From Pinus tabuliformis (taxonomy: Eukaryota > Streptophyta > Pinopsida > Pinales > Pinaceae): a stretch of DNA of 64,000 nt. The stretch is taken from positions 764,274,720 through 764,338,719 of the forward strand of contig CM062813.1 of NCBI GenBank assembly GCA_031772625.1, given 5' to 3'. Positions 10,503 through 22,139 of this stretch are shown here, piece by piece; the first letter of the stretch is position 1; every line of letters begins with the position of its first letter. A program made the position numbers and the translations under genes. The notes beneath the pieces are model-generated. The model did not search any database. It was not told where the DNA came from and worked only from the letters and a program-made list of their open reading frames with translations.

Positions 10503-11609
10503 ATTGCCCCCTAAAGTACAAAGTTGAAAGCATTGGCTAAGGAATAAAGTGTTTTACTTTGTGACAAGTTTGGATCAAGAAAGGGTTGGTTGAGATCATC
10601 ATTTGTTACAATATATAATCATCATGATATCATTGTTGAGTTAGGCATACCCATACTAAGCCTATAAGCCAATATTACATGTAAAATAATCAAATTCATG
10701 TCCAATGATAACAAATGGTGGACCCATGCTTCAATGAATTTTTGAATGATCATAGTCATCATACTTTGTGATCTTGTATGAATCTTGAATCACAACCCAG
10801 ATGGATGAAACTAGATCCAGGGTCTTCTACCTTGTCACTCGATAGTACGAGTCTAACCATTCAAAAATAAATGAGTTGGTGTCGAACATGGTAGACACCA
10901 TCTTATTACTGGCCAACTATGTAAGTTGTTAAGAGATGCGAGAGGAACCACTAATAATGATAATGGACCTCATGGTACTACAGTACAATCCACGCGATGT
11001 GAATGAATGATATGAAGTTGAACACCACATAAAATGTCTCGATCAAAGGCCAATTATGAAAACTTGTCGCCAAAAGCGAGGAAACTTGGCATTGAGGTAT
11101 GCAATCTCCAAGGCACTAAAGAGAGTTTCTAAGTCAAATTCCTAGATAATATGTTGGTGTTGACAGGAAGCAACCCATCGCAGGAGGGCCTTGATGTATC
11201 CCCATCAATGACACGAAACATGTATCAAGATTTGAGACATAATGTAATAATGCAGAGTTGGTTCAAGAGTGACAGACATGAAATAAGGCTTAAATTATTG
11301 TAGCAGACGTCAATTGAGGGACTTCTCTTAAACATATCGGCGACATTTAATGGAGTTGGCAGCATTGACTCAAAATTGATTATGGAGGATTTTAACAAGG
11401 TATGATTAACCAAAGAGGCAAGCAGATTTCCCAACCCAAAATAGTCACGGAGATGAAGTGAAATAGTTTCGTATTCGAGAGCGTCTCGCTACCATTAATA
11501 GGTAAAATGCCTTGTTTTCCCAATGTCCCAACCATTTTTTGCCAGTAACTATTTATTTTTTATAATATTGAGGAGGATAACATATGCTTGATCTATAAGT
11601 TCATCCTTT
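10503..11609. other. No gene seen
   Basis: AT-rich DNA with short open stretches only. No LTR termini, tandem repeats or protein domains were recognised. Confidence 0.45.
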
Positions 11610-11892
11610 GGATGAATCTTTCTGAGTATTTTTAACGAACCCTGAGAAGGAGTGGTTCAGTCCCGTCATGTTTGACGAGTCCAGTGTTGTTTAATAGTTT
11701 TACGAGTCCAACAAAGGCATAACTCAGCTTATTTTCCATGTTTAGAGAGTCTAAAAAAAAAGGTGAAAAGGAAAAATCCAAAGGTTCCTTTTCATAAATT
11801 TAGTCCCTTGAGTCCGAAAAGGTATAGAATGATACTCAAGAGAAACTTTTAGTGATGTTTGACTAAATTATTCCTTTTTCGTAAATAGTCCA
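11610..11892. repeat. Local tandem array, left part (interrupted by element C)
   Basis: Variants of a roughly 80-150 bp unit recur: GGTTCCTTTT(T)CGTAA, then GTCC or AACGAACCC, then CGAAAAGG...TATACTCA. Examples start near 11788 and 11870, and earlier diverged pieces carry ACGAGTCCA. The array is cut at GTCCA (11888-11892) by element C and resumes at 15136. Confidence 0.6.
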
Positions 11893-12885
11893 TGTAGAAA
11901 TTTTGCAAAATTCTCTACAAATCTTTCTCTAAGGCCTGTGTAGAAAATCTGACTATAGATTAACCCGATAATGCAATATAACCAAAGCAAAATACTATAA
12001 CCTACTTTTACTATCAATTTACGAAAGCTTAAAGATCAAGAAAGATCGAGTTGAACACATATAACCAGAAGAAGAAGAATAAATGCACAATACACATGAA
12101 AATGCTTTGGGGAAAGCCTTAGATAAAAACCCCACTATTTGTATTATCATACAAGGTGGAAATACATAGGAATTATACAAAGACTTAGCTCTCACAGTTA
12201 GCCAGCTCTCAGTACAATCCTCACAGATGCTCACAAGCAATCTTGGCTTCTCACAAGCCTTCTTCTCTTCCCTCCAAGCTCCTATTTCCGTGCGCTGTTC
12301 CTCTGGGATGATTCTCCTTCACCAAGTGGAACACTGCTCTCACACACTATCAGAACTACGCAATCCCCAAGAAAATTATTCCTTCTGCATGCATGAGTTT
12401 TCTTTATGGGAAAACACATGCAATTGATAGTACATTGTCCTTGCTTTAATCCCAATTGGGTCTTTCTCAAAATAGACATGCATGAGTTTCTGATGAGGGA
12501 ATCTTCAGTTAACTGGAGTACACTAGTTGAGTGCATGCATGCATCAACTGATTGTTAACTCTCTATTAGTTCCTCAAATAGTTTGGAACTAATTTAACTG
12601 GACTTAACACAGTAAATTGAGTTAACTAATTACAACTCAAATATAACTCAATCTTGTCTCCTTAATTTAAGACTTATCTCCTTAATTTAAGGAATAACTC
12701 TTGCATGACTTCAGAAAGACTTTAACTTGAATTTCTCCAACTAATTAAGTCAAAATAAATTAATTAATTATTTCCAAGTAGTTGTTAAGACTAAATTCAA
12801 TTTTAATTCACAATTTAATTCAAGGACAAATTAAATTGGAATTTCTGGATTCTATTTTTATCATTTCTTGTTGCTATTTTCAACA
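11893..12885 (-). repeat. Element C 3' LTR
   Basis: 993 bp. Forward ends are TGTAGAAATTTTGC and TATTTTCAACA. It aligns throughout with 14161-15135, apart from substitutions and small indels, such as an extra copy of CTCCTTAATTTAAG near 12660-12690. Read on the minus strand it starts TGTTGAAAATA. Confidence 0.93.
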
Positions 12886-12897
12886 CTCCCTCTCAAC
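12886..12897 (-). other. Element C polypurine tract
   Basis: On the minus strand this reads GTTGAGAGGGAG immediately before the LTR start TGTTGAAAATA. This is the expected position and composition for second-strand priming in an LTR element. Confidence 0.8.
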
Positions 12898-13429
12898 AAG
12901 AAAGGAATTCAACTCGATCCCAATCGTGAACCTTTGGAATGTTATGCATGCAACACTTCTCTCTAGTGTTGTTGCTCCAGCAACTCCAGAAACAAAAAAA
13001 CATCCAACCTGAATTAGTATGATGCATCTGTCATCAAAGTCTCTGACTGCTATTGCCTCTGTCAACTGAAAACTTTGTGCTTCTGCTGACTCTGCCTTTC
13101 TGCATTGTTGTCAATCCTTCTCTGCACTCTTCAATATCTGAATGCTCTAGCCTCTGTCACTTTGATATCTGACTGCATCAATCCCACTGATTCCTCTCGC
13201 TACTATGTACTTTGGGCTCCCGTAGCAAGGTACAATCCATGAGATAAAACCTCTCAAAGGACCCTGCCCAATTTCAGTCTTCATGGGACTATCACTTCAC
13301 ATCGCCCCACCTCACACCTGGAGGTATGGCTGCATGTGATCCCTCTACCCACTTGGATTGAAATTCCTCCCTAATGGAGGCATCTACATGAGTGGATCTC
13401 TTCATTCGGTCTCCTCTCTGCTTCTCCAA

Positions 13430-14020
13430 TTATGGCTCCTCCACAATTTCCTGAGACTTCTTCTGGGGCTGCATGTTGAGAGGTAATTTACTCTCCCTCT
13501 CAACCACCAAGTATCTAACATTTTCCTTGCTCCTCAAGGCTTTGCATGCATCTTGAACCTCAAGAGCATACAGGTTCTTAACTCGTGAACCGATCTGTTT
13601 CACCTGTCTCATGGTGATGTGTCTAAGGAAAACCTTTCCCTTATTAAAAAACACATCATAGCCACGGTCTTCCAATACCGCGACCAATACCAAGTTCTTC
13701 TTCAGTACAAGCACATATTTCACATCAGTCAAGGTGATAGGAGCTCCATGCTCCCTCTAAAAAGCAACTGTGCCCACTCCTAAAACACTATACCTTCCTT
13801 CGTCACCCATCTCTATGCACATCTTGAGGTCTTTCTCCTCCAAGGTACTGTATAAAATTTTATCGTTGGTCATGTGGAATGAGGCTCCACTGTCAAGATA
13901 CCAAACACAACCCATCATCGATGACACCATGCATGTGATGAGGGTAAAGTCCATTTCGAATTGAGAGGCTAATGCCTCACCTTCCGATCCTTCTGAGGAT
14001 CCCTTCTTGGACTTCTTCAA
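13430..14020 (-). pseudogene. pol: Copia gag-pol fragment: protease and pre-integrase region
   Basis: In one minus-strand frame, the segment 14020-13760 carries the Copia protease motif WYLDSGASFHMT, so the catalytic DSG is intact. It continues as GVGTVAF and then meets a TAG at 13759-13757. The same frame reopens as REHGAPITL and DVKYVLVLKKNL and runs to 13430. The TAG is consistent with one C-to-T change of a CAG codon. Beyond 13430 the expected integrase and reverse transcriptase are absent; deletion joins this stretch to the 3' end. The upstream zinc-knuckle region is also reduced. Confidence 0.85.
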
Positions 14021-14146
14021 TGGTCAATTAGTCGCATAATGTCCCATCTCAATTGAAGTATGATATGAATTCAATTTGCACTTACAACCTTGAACTTCAA
14101 ACTTCGAATTCTCTTCTCCGTATACTGTTCACAGCTCCGATAAACT

Positions 14147-14160
14147 AGGCTCCAATACCA
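14147..14160 (-). other. Element C primer binding site (tRNA-iMet type)
   Basis: The minus strand reads TGGTATTGGAGCCT directly after the 5' LTR end at 14161. It resembles the common Copia primer site TGGTATCAGAGC, complementary to initiator tRNA-Met. Confidence 0.85.
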
Positions 14161-15135
14161 TGAAGAAATTCTACAAAATTCTCTACAAATCTCACTCTGA
14201 GGCCCATGTAGAAAATATGACTGTAGATTAACCTAATAATGCAATATAACCAAAGTAAAATACTATAAGCTACTTCTACTATCAATTTGCGGAAGTTTAA
14301 AGATCGAGCAAGATCGAGTTGAACACATATCACCAAAAGAAGAAGAATCAATGCACAATACACATGAAAATACTTTGGGGAAAGCCTCAGCTAAAAACCC
14401 CACTATTTGTATTATCATACAAGGTGGAAATATATAGGAATTATACAAAGCCTTAGCTCTCACAGCTAGCCAGCTCTCAGTACAATCCTCACAGATGCTC
14501 ATAGGCAATCCCGGCTTCTCACAAGCCTTCTCCTCTGCCCTCCAAGCTCCTATTTCCTTGTGTTGTTCCTCTGGGATGATTCTCCTTCACCAAGTGGAAC
14601 ACTACTCTCACACACTGTTAAAACTATGCAATCCCTAAGAAAATTATTCCTTCTGCATGCATGAGTTTTCTGTATAGGAAAACATATGCAACTGATAGTA
14701 CATTGTCCTTGACTTTAATCTCAACTGGGTATTTCTCATAATAGACATGCATGAGTTTCTAATGAGGGAATATTCAGTTAACTGGAGTACACTAGTTGAG
14801 TGCATGCATGCATCAACTGATTGTTAACTCTCTATTAGTTCCTCAAACAGTTTGGAATTAATTTAACTGGACTTAACTCAGTAAACTGAGTTAACTAATT
14901 ACAACTCAAATATAACTCAATATTATCTCCTTAATTTAAGGGATAACTCTTGCATGACTTCAGGAAGACTTCTAAGTTGAATTTCTCCAACCAATTAAGT
15001 CAAAATAATTTAATTAATTATTTCCAAGTAGTTGTTAAGACTAAATTCAATTTTAATTCACAATTTAATTCAAGGACAAATTAAATTGGAATTTCTAGAT
15101 TCTATTTTTATCATTTCTTGTTGTTATTTTCAACA
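14161..15135 (-). repeat. Element C 5' LTR
   Basis: 975 bp. Forward TGAAGAAATTCTAC to TATTTTCAACA, matching 11893-12885. The partner copies show scattered substitutions, so the insertion is older than element A. Confidence 0.93.
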
Positions 15136-15370
15136 GTCCATCCCAGTCCGAAAAGGGTTAAACTTATACTCAGAAAATGTCTTTTATTTTACTTTAACAA
15201 GTTCAAAAAGACAAGTGTTCGAAGATATTTTCATATTTTGGGAGTTTGAAAAGAGCTAAAAGAGGACTCCAATGGGTTCCTTTTTCGTAAGTCTAACGAA
15301 CCCGAAAAAGCGATAAATGTATACTCATTCATCAAAATGACTTGTATTTGACCTATAATCTGCATTACTT
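15136..15370. repeat. Local tandem array, right part
   Basis: It starts with the target duplication GTCCA and continues the interrupted unit (CCCAGTCCGAAAAGGGTTAAA...TATACTCAG). A further unit begins near 15279 (GGTTCCTTTTTCGTAAG...ACGAACCCGAAAAAG). Joining 11892 to 15141 restores a continuous unit. Confidence 0.6.
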
Positions 15371-16061
15371 CCTTCAATTAATATTTAACCTGCTCATAAC
15401 ACCATAAAAAAATTAAAAATACATGATACATGGTAAAAATTAGGTCAAAATAATAAAATATATTAAAATGTATTAAGATAATAACTAATTCGACCATAAA
15501 ACGTGGAAAAGGTAATTCATTTCTTACCATTTCATTTTTACCAAGTTGAGTGAGTTTTGAGTGGGTTTTTACCTTCAATCTTCAATAGTTGATTGCATCC
15601 AATTCGATGGACTATTTCAAGTACCTTCAATTCCAAGTAAGAGATCTATCTTTTCTCTTCATTTTCATGGTTTTTATTTCTCGTTTCATGCATATTTAGG
15701 AGAATTTTGTGAGTTTTTAGGTTCAGAAAATCATCCACAACCCATTGCACCCTCCCTATATCGTGAGGTATGAAGGGTAAAAAAAAATAACACTAGAAAG
15801 AGAGACCTAGTGCACTCACCAATGAGGATGAGTGTGGCGGGTTGCTCTATCCCAAAAGAGACAATGCAATGGACGCAAAGGATTTTGGAGAATTTATTTT
15901 TAGTGATTTTTCTCCTAAAAAAAATTCAAATTGCTAAACTTATATGATTTTCATGTCATTTTGCAGACATTCACTAGAGAGAAATGGATTTGACCTAGAG
16001 AGAAAGAGAGCATGAGGCTCAATATATGGTTGTTTCCAATGACCCAACAACAATTTAGGCT
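15371..16061. other. No gene seen
   Basis: AT-rich DNA leading into the plus-strand gene fragment that starts at 16062. No domain or repeat was identified. Confidence 0.4.
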
Positions 16062-17187
16062 TTGAGAAACTGTGGGCTTCTCAAGTTTTTCATGATTTTG
16101 GGCATGAGGACCCAATTAGAGTTACTGGAGTATTTGGTCAAATGTTGGGATGCACAGGGACAATACTTCATGTTTCGAGTGCATATTTTCATGATAGATG
16201 TTGAGGACATCTACTTCCTAATAGGGTTGTCACGGATAGGTGGGGAGACAGTGAAGGATTATATTGTTGTTCATTTTCGACCTCCTGCTGAAATAACCAA
16301 GGATGGAAAGCTTAAGATAAAGGACATGGTATGAATTCCTCTCAGGAAGATAGCATTTACTATTACCCAGCTGGCTAGCAGTGTTGCATTGCATTTTAGA
16401 TGCAGTATGCTTTAGAGTGCTAGGAGACTACAATATTTAACTGGTGCGAAGGGATTCTAGCCAACCTGAAGTAACAACTCAATTGGGAAAATACAGGGCG
16501 ACTGAAGAACTTTGGATATGGCTTTATCATTGTATCCTTTACCTTGGAGAGGATACCATTACTTCATCCTCAACGAATATCCCGTGAGTTTCCGGGACCT
16601 AGGGTGACTCGTATGAGGCAATGGGTAGATTTGATGTCTCTTCATGGGGGCACACCTATGATGAGTTTTACCCTTACCTTCTTCAGATGTTTGTGAAAGC
16701 AGCTAATTATGATCAAGGACTATCCATATGTTGGAGTTGATTTCCATGGAGACCCGGAGCTTGTATTACCCGAAAGTGAGCAATGGGGTGATGTATGTAA
16801 AAGCATGTCATTTTGAATATTTTTGGATTTTACAAAAAAAAATATGTTTTTTATGTATCAGAAACTGACTATTGTTTTTTATATGTAGATATTGGACCTA
16901 TATGACCAATAGGCATGTCACCTATTCATCGTAGAGCACATCCACATCTAGTGCAGGTTGAGGCTGCAGGGGTAGAGGATAATATGGATGACCTTGATAT
17001 TGCGGGGCTACTCACTAAGTTTGAGTGTCATATTGAGGGTTTGAACCACACTATACTGCACACAACGATTAACAAGGTCCTCATTCATCTGCAATGGTAC
17101 ATCATAGGAGTACTAGAGCATATCATTCATTTTCTCTACAAGGTTGCTTGGGAAATTGTATGTTGTAGAGAGCATCATAGGGATTAG
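16062..17187 (+). pseudogene. Decayed gene fragment resembling plant mobile-domain-like ORFs
   Basis: 16062-16334 reads MRNCGLLKFFMILGM, then VEDIYFLIGLSRIGGE, a pattern like the 'ED(I/V)YFLTGLSR' segment of plant mobile-domain-like or transposon-borne ORFs. After frame changes the reading continues near 16540-16810 with PGPRVTRMRQWVDLMSLHGG and KDYPYVGVDFHGDPELVLPE, interrupted by one stop. An open stretch follows at 16915-17187. Several frames and stops show it is dead. The family assignment is from remembered pattern only. I see no signal of introns or of a host promoter. It could be the third ORF of a Ty3 element or a captured host gene. Confidence 0.45.
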
Positions 17188-17572
17188 TTTCCTAGGAGGA
17201 TTTTGAGACATGTTTTGTCTTGTATTTTAATATTATAGGTCATGTGCCATATGTGTCTCAGACACAATTTTTGTAAAACCAAACATTATATACAATTTTC
17301 CTATGGATGTCTTCTGCTTTTATTCTACTCTCTTGCACAATATATGATTATAATTTGTGTAGTTACATGTGTTGAAAATGTATGTCCAATAAATAATTGG
17401 ATAATGAATCTGTTAATGTATTAAGGCTCATAGGAACATGTTTATATTGGATGTAATCAAAATTTCATTCTAAGAGGCGAACCCTTAAAAACATGTGTAA
17501 CAATGTTGGATTTCTAACTGAATAGATGTTATTTAAATGTTGTACCACAAGTTGTGAATCGATTATGACAAC
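17188..17572. other. No gene seen
   Basis: AT-rich DNA between the decayed gene fragment and the start of element F coding. The 3' LTR of the minus-strand element F might lie here, but I could not identify its ends. Confidence 0.4.
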
Positions 17573-17884
17573 TTAATGATGAATTCCACATGAAATAGCA
17601 CCAGGTAAGTATTCAATCAGTGCATTATACTTAGCAATGTTATTAGTCAAGCGACTGATACAAATTCCTTGTAGACTAACTAACTCGTCATCGAGAGCAT
17701 ATATTGCCCAAGTTGTAGAAGAAAGGTTTCGAGTACTACAACTAGTGCCATCAGCATAACCAACATATATCTGAGGGAATGCCAACATTAGCAAATCAAA
17801 TGAAATTAAAGATGAGTAGAGGAGGTACAAAACTCTAGAAAACCACACTATAAACACACTAGCAAACTTATATAGTATGTACAT
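17573..17884 (-). pseudogene. Additional (archaeal-like) RNase H remnant of element F
   Basis: The minus-strand reading has YVGYADGTSCSTR, SSTTWAIYALDDELV and TNNIAKYNALIEYLPGAI. The 'DG...WAIY...TNNxAxY.A(L/V)I' pattern is that of the second RNase H (aRNH) of Tat-clade elements. The usual catalytic Asp and Glu positions appear weakened (TNNIAKY instead of a TNN-AEY form). It lies downstream of the integrase, separated by a short spacer, rather than between RNase H and integrase. Confidence 0.6.
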
Positions 17885-17899
17885 AGTAATTATGCATAA

Positions 17900-18970
17900 G
17901 AAATCTAAGCATAGTATTTTTTTAGGTACAACCCATTCTGAGGTCGCGCAAAGGGGATTCCATCAAATTCAACCAATTCATAGGCCCCTTTTTCTAGTAC
18001 ACTCTTAACTATATACGAACCTAACCATAACGGTTTGAACTTCCCAACTCCTAATTTTTCAGCTTGCTGATCATATACAAGCACTAGTTCACCTTCTGAG
18101 AAGGCACGATGTTTAAAATTCTAGTCAAAGTGTGCTTTGACATGTTTCTTGTGAACCTTGTTGGCCATTGCGACGTTGCATTGGGTCTCATCTAAGCGAG
18201 CTAGATGCAAAAGTCGTTCTTATTCTTCAGAAGTTGCAGGAATAATTTCGACGACTAGTTTTAAAGATGGAACCTCACATTCAATTAGGAGAACTACTTC
18301 TAGACCATACACCAAATAAAAGGGTGTGAATCCAGTCGTTGTTCAGACAGATGTTTGGTATGCCCATAAAGCGGAAAAAAGAATGATATACCAATTCATC
18401 TTATGAATCCCTACCATGCATTGGAGCATCATTTTACAAACCTTATTGATGGCTTCTACTTGGTTGTTAGCTTGTGGATAATATGGAGTTGGGCTATCAT
18501 GTTGAAGGCCCAACTTGGTAGTAATTCAGACATCATGTAATTCTAAAAAAATGTATGCCATGGTTTGTGACGATGGCTGGAGGCACACCAAATCTAATAA
18601 TAACATGGTTGTAAATAAAAAATGCAACAGTTTTGTCATTGTTGTCAAACATAAGCATTGCTTCAGCCCATTTAGTAAAGTAGTCTACAACAACGATAAT
18701 GTAGCCATGCCCCCCATCTAAAAGAGGGTTATAGGTCATGAAGTCAATACCCCATTTGGAAAAGGGTCTAATGGTAATAATTGGATGCATAGGAGCAGGT
18801 GAAGCATGGGCTTTGTTATTATAAATCTGACAACTGAGAAAATTCTAGACTGTCAGGATACAATCATAAAACATGGTTGACCAAAAATAACCAGCACGCA
18901 AAATATTTTGAGCAGTCGCATAGCCAAACATGTGTCCTCTGAATGCTCTAGCATGACAATCATTCAAGGA
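17900..18970 (-). pseudogene. pol: Integrase remnant of element F
   Basis: The minus strand shows an upstream zinc-binding-like stretch (ARAFRGHMFGYATAQNILR near 18950-18880). The catalytic core follows (RPFSKWGIDFMT, then GHGYIIVVVDYFTKWAEAM and RFGVPPAIVTNHGIHF, 18790-18533). The C-terminal part, near 18070-17910, contains GVGKFKPLWLGSYIVKSVL and GAYELVEFDGIPFARPQNG. First-Asp (GID) context is visible; the second DxGxxF-type Asp is changed to Asn (TNHG). Stops interrupt the frame. Confidence 0.8.
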
Positions 18971-19209
18971 TTTCTCATCCTCCTCACGAGTAAGACAACA
19001 TTGAAAGAGAAAATCAATACCAAGGTGGTAAATATGTCACCAATTATGATGTATTGGCGAGCCTAGTATCAGATTCGACATTGATCAAAATGAGTAGTAT
19101 CATGCGGGAAAGTTTGAGATTGGAGATAAATGATTATATCTACATACCATGGAACAAAAGAATCAATCATAAATAATGTTTCACCTGGAATAGAGTTATC
19201 AGCGTTGAT

Positions 19210-19590
19210 TCAGATTCAAAGGAGGGGAGGTCACATATTAGTTTAGTGAAGGCTCGAGATCTTGTAGACTTGGATTTGATGAATTCCAAATCAAACTCTT
19301 TGAGGATAACTATCCACTTCGAGTATTTTCCCCTCAGTAATTGACGTGACTAAATGTAAGTAATAGGGCTTCAATCAAAAACTAAAATAGTCTTCTGAAG
19401 CAGAATATAGTGGCAAAATCTCTAGACAGCTTGCACAACTTCCAAAGCTAAATTTTCGACATGCAAATACTTGGATTCAGTCTCAATCAAGTTTTGGCTC
19501 AAGTAATATATAGGATGTATGTCTCCTACGTCATCTTCTTGTACCAAAACCATCGTGATTGTGGTAATTTCCACAGCTAAATAGAGGAAA
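19210..19590 (-). pseudogene. pol: RNase H remnant of element F
   Basis: Minus-strand readings include PIYYLSQNLIETESKYLHVE and RFCHYILLQKTILVFD, then KYSKWIVILKEFDLEFIKSK. These match the order of RNase H segments in Ty3 elements (YYLSQ..E.rY...E..aLavv, then the DH(S/N)P and W...L..fdl blocks). Several stops are present. Confidence 0.7.
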
Positions 19591-19827
19591 TATTCTCATT
19601 GATAGTTTGGGGGATACAACAAAGAAGCTCGAGCTAACACATATTTCAAAGCATCAAAAAAAATTGAACAGTGTGATCCCAATGGAAGGGAGACCCTTTT
19701 CCAGTATGCAAGTAAATCCTTTGGTAAGTTCTACATAGTTAAGGACGAATCCCCATAGAAAGTTAGCCTTCCCTTGAAGGCGTTGTAACTGAATGAGTGA
19801 AGAGGGAGTAGGAAAATCAATGATCAC

Positions 19828-20661
19828 TTAAACTTTCAAAGGATCAATGTGGATCTCGTTCTTGGACACTATGAATCCTAGAAGTTGACTAGATTGGACA
19901 CAAAACACACATTTGTGTGGATTTAACCTTATATTATAATTTCGATAGTGTAAGAAGATTGCTCTAAGATGCATTGGATGATCTTTCCGATGTTTAGAAT
20001 GGGTAGGAAAATCATCCAAATAAGGTTGCACTATATGCTTAATATCATGGAAAGCATAATTCATTGCCCTTTGAAAGGTCGCGCCAATATTTTTCATACC
20101 AAAGGGAATTTTTTGGTAGGCAAATGTACCCCACAGACAAATGAAGGCAGTCTTATGTTGGTTTGATGGTTGAATGTCGATCTGATTGTAATCGGAGAAG
20201 TCATCCATAAATAAATAAAATTCACTTATGTCACAATCATCAACAATTTGGTCGATAAAATGGGTTGGGTAGTTTTCCTTGGGACAAGCTTGATTGATAT
20301 CCCTATAATCAACACATACTATGATCGTACCTTGTTTCTTCATAACATGAACAATATTAGAAACCTAAGTATTTAAAGGAACAGGATAGATAAAACCATC
20401 ACGCAAAAGTTTTTCAACCTCTGTTTTTATGGCAACAACTTTCTTCGGGTGAACCAAACGTAAACGTTGTTGAACAGGTTTAGCATCTTGATAGGTCTTA
20501 ATATCATGCACCACAATGTTTGGATCTATGCCTGGAATCTCTTCATATGTCCAAGCGAAAACGTCATGGAATTCCTGAAAAAGGTCCTTATAAATCTTGA
20601 TCTCATCAGGGTAATAAGATGCACCCCAAGTGGACATTTTCAACAACTCCAGGTTTGACAA
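19828..20661 (-). pseudogene. pol: Reverse transcriptase remnant of element F
   Basis: Two open stretches in one minus-strand frame (20661-20365 and 20343-19828) are split by a TAG (20350-20352 region, ...NT*VSN) that fits a TGG-to-TAG transition. Recognisable pieces are FAWTYEEIPGIDP, EVEKLLRDGFIYPV, IVCVDYRDINQACPK, FYLFMDDFSDYNQI and TAFICLWGTFAYQKIPFG. The active-site YMDD is replaced by QPYLDDF, with the two Asp kept, followed by HKCVFCVQSSQLLGFIVS. It is close in layout to Tat-type reverse transcriptases. Confidence 0.9.
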
Positions 20662-21089
20662 GAAATATCGAGGGGTATGGTCTCCTCAACATTTGCTAAA
20701 TTCTTCTCAAAAATCACCTCATGAATAGAGATAGAACCTCAAAATGACTCAGTAACATTGGGTGGATAGTAGCCTTCCATATTATTCTCAAGAATTTCAG
20801 GCAATGAGGACTGATGATGATTATCATCCCATAGAGTTTCATCTGGCATCATGATCTCCATGATACTTTCATCTATATAAAATGTGTTGTCGAAAGGGTC
20901 AAAGTGCTAATCTGAATCTTGGTAATGGTCAACCCAATTTACTAAGGCATCAAAATCAAGATTTGTCGAATAGGTTGAGTAGATGGTTTCATACTCTATC
21001 TTAATGGGACTGAGTGACATATTGTCAAAAAACGATTCAATGTTGGAGTTGTCAGGTATTATCAAAGGATTAGTTGGAATAGTAGAAGA

Positions 21090-21797
21090 CTAAATCATAT
21101 TAATAGAGGCAACCAAATTAACAATGTTAGGAGGAGGGAGTGAAAAATTTCCCATTAAAGATGAGTCTATAAGCAATCCTATCCCAACATGTTGATAAGG
21201 ATGTGGGGATTCACCTACAAGTGGAATACTCCCAATGATTTGGGAATCAGTGGCAAAAAAGGTAAGTTTATCAATGGTTACAATTCCCCCCTGGTGAGGG
21301 AAATAAATCATCCTAAAATAGGTCAATACCATGACTTCCATGTCATAAACCCATGTTTGTCATATCAATATGTTATAATCTAAAGGTCTGTCGATGACTT
21401 CAACTTCGTATGAGACTGTTTTTCCAACTAATTCTACTTGTAACGAATTCAGGATTCTATAGGGTTTAAATCCCCCCCCCCCATAAAAATCTTTGAGGGT
21501 TGATGGTGACTGATTAAGTTGTGGAGAACCAATGGCTTTCCAACATGAAAGTGACATGATGCAATTTGAGGCATATTCATCCACGATCGTGTGATGGATA
21601 GTTTTACTTCTAACAACAACTTGAATCGGGAAAGCTAGCTGGGGAAAAAGTTTATGAGTATGGTTATCCTCATTAAATGCAACAAGATTTGAATCTGAAG
21701 GATCTACTCCTCCAATCACTACTAGTAAATATTTTTTTTGGAAGGACAACTCTACAACACCTTGAGTACCAAAATAGCCAAAGGAGTTTGAGCTCAA
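21090..21797 (-). pseudogene. pol: Protease region remnant of element F
   Basis: 21797-21360 contains KTIHHTIVDEYASNCIMSLS followed by CWKAIGSP. The motif sits where related elements have D-E-G-A-S, so the glycine is replaced by tyrosine and activity would be lost (inference). Downstream (21341-21090) FPHQGGIVTIDKLTFFAT continues the connector towards reverse transcriptase. A poly(C) run at 21472-21481 marks one indel-prone spot. Confidence 0.7.
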
Positions 21798-22139
21798 TCT
21801 TCAATTATGTTGTAATTTTGTGTAGCTCTTGCACAAGGGTTGAATGTTGAATTATGAATCACCCCTTTAGGAGGTTTAATAGTCAATTAGCAATCGATTC
21901 TCTATCTGGAGAGGACTAGAGGCGGGTTGAGTAGAGTTAGAAGGTTAATCATCAGCCTTTCCAATTGAAGGATTCAGGTTTCCATAGTCCTTATTCCTTG
22001 TAGCCACCATGACACCATTCTTATTGCTAATAACAGATAACATCATTACCTGGGAAGAGAAAAATGGATTTTGAGCAACTATATTCATCCCCTGGTTTGA
22101 GAAAGTGTATGTCAAAATGACAGGTGAAATGGATGCAAT

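Larger units (their letters stand above)
11893..15135 (-). mobile_element. Element C: internally deleted Copia element
   Basis: Two LTRs of about 1 kb (11893-12885 and 14161-15135) flank 1275 bp of internal sequence. The 5-bp target duplication GTCCA is present at 11888-11892 and 15136-15140. Orientation is minus, from the primer site at 14160-14147 and the polypurine tract at 12897-12886. Only protease/pre-integrase coding survives; integrase, reverse transcriptase and RNase H are gone. The copy is non-autonomous and would need enzymes from a full relative. Confidence 0.95.
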
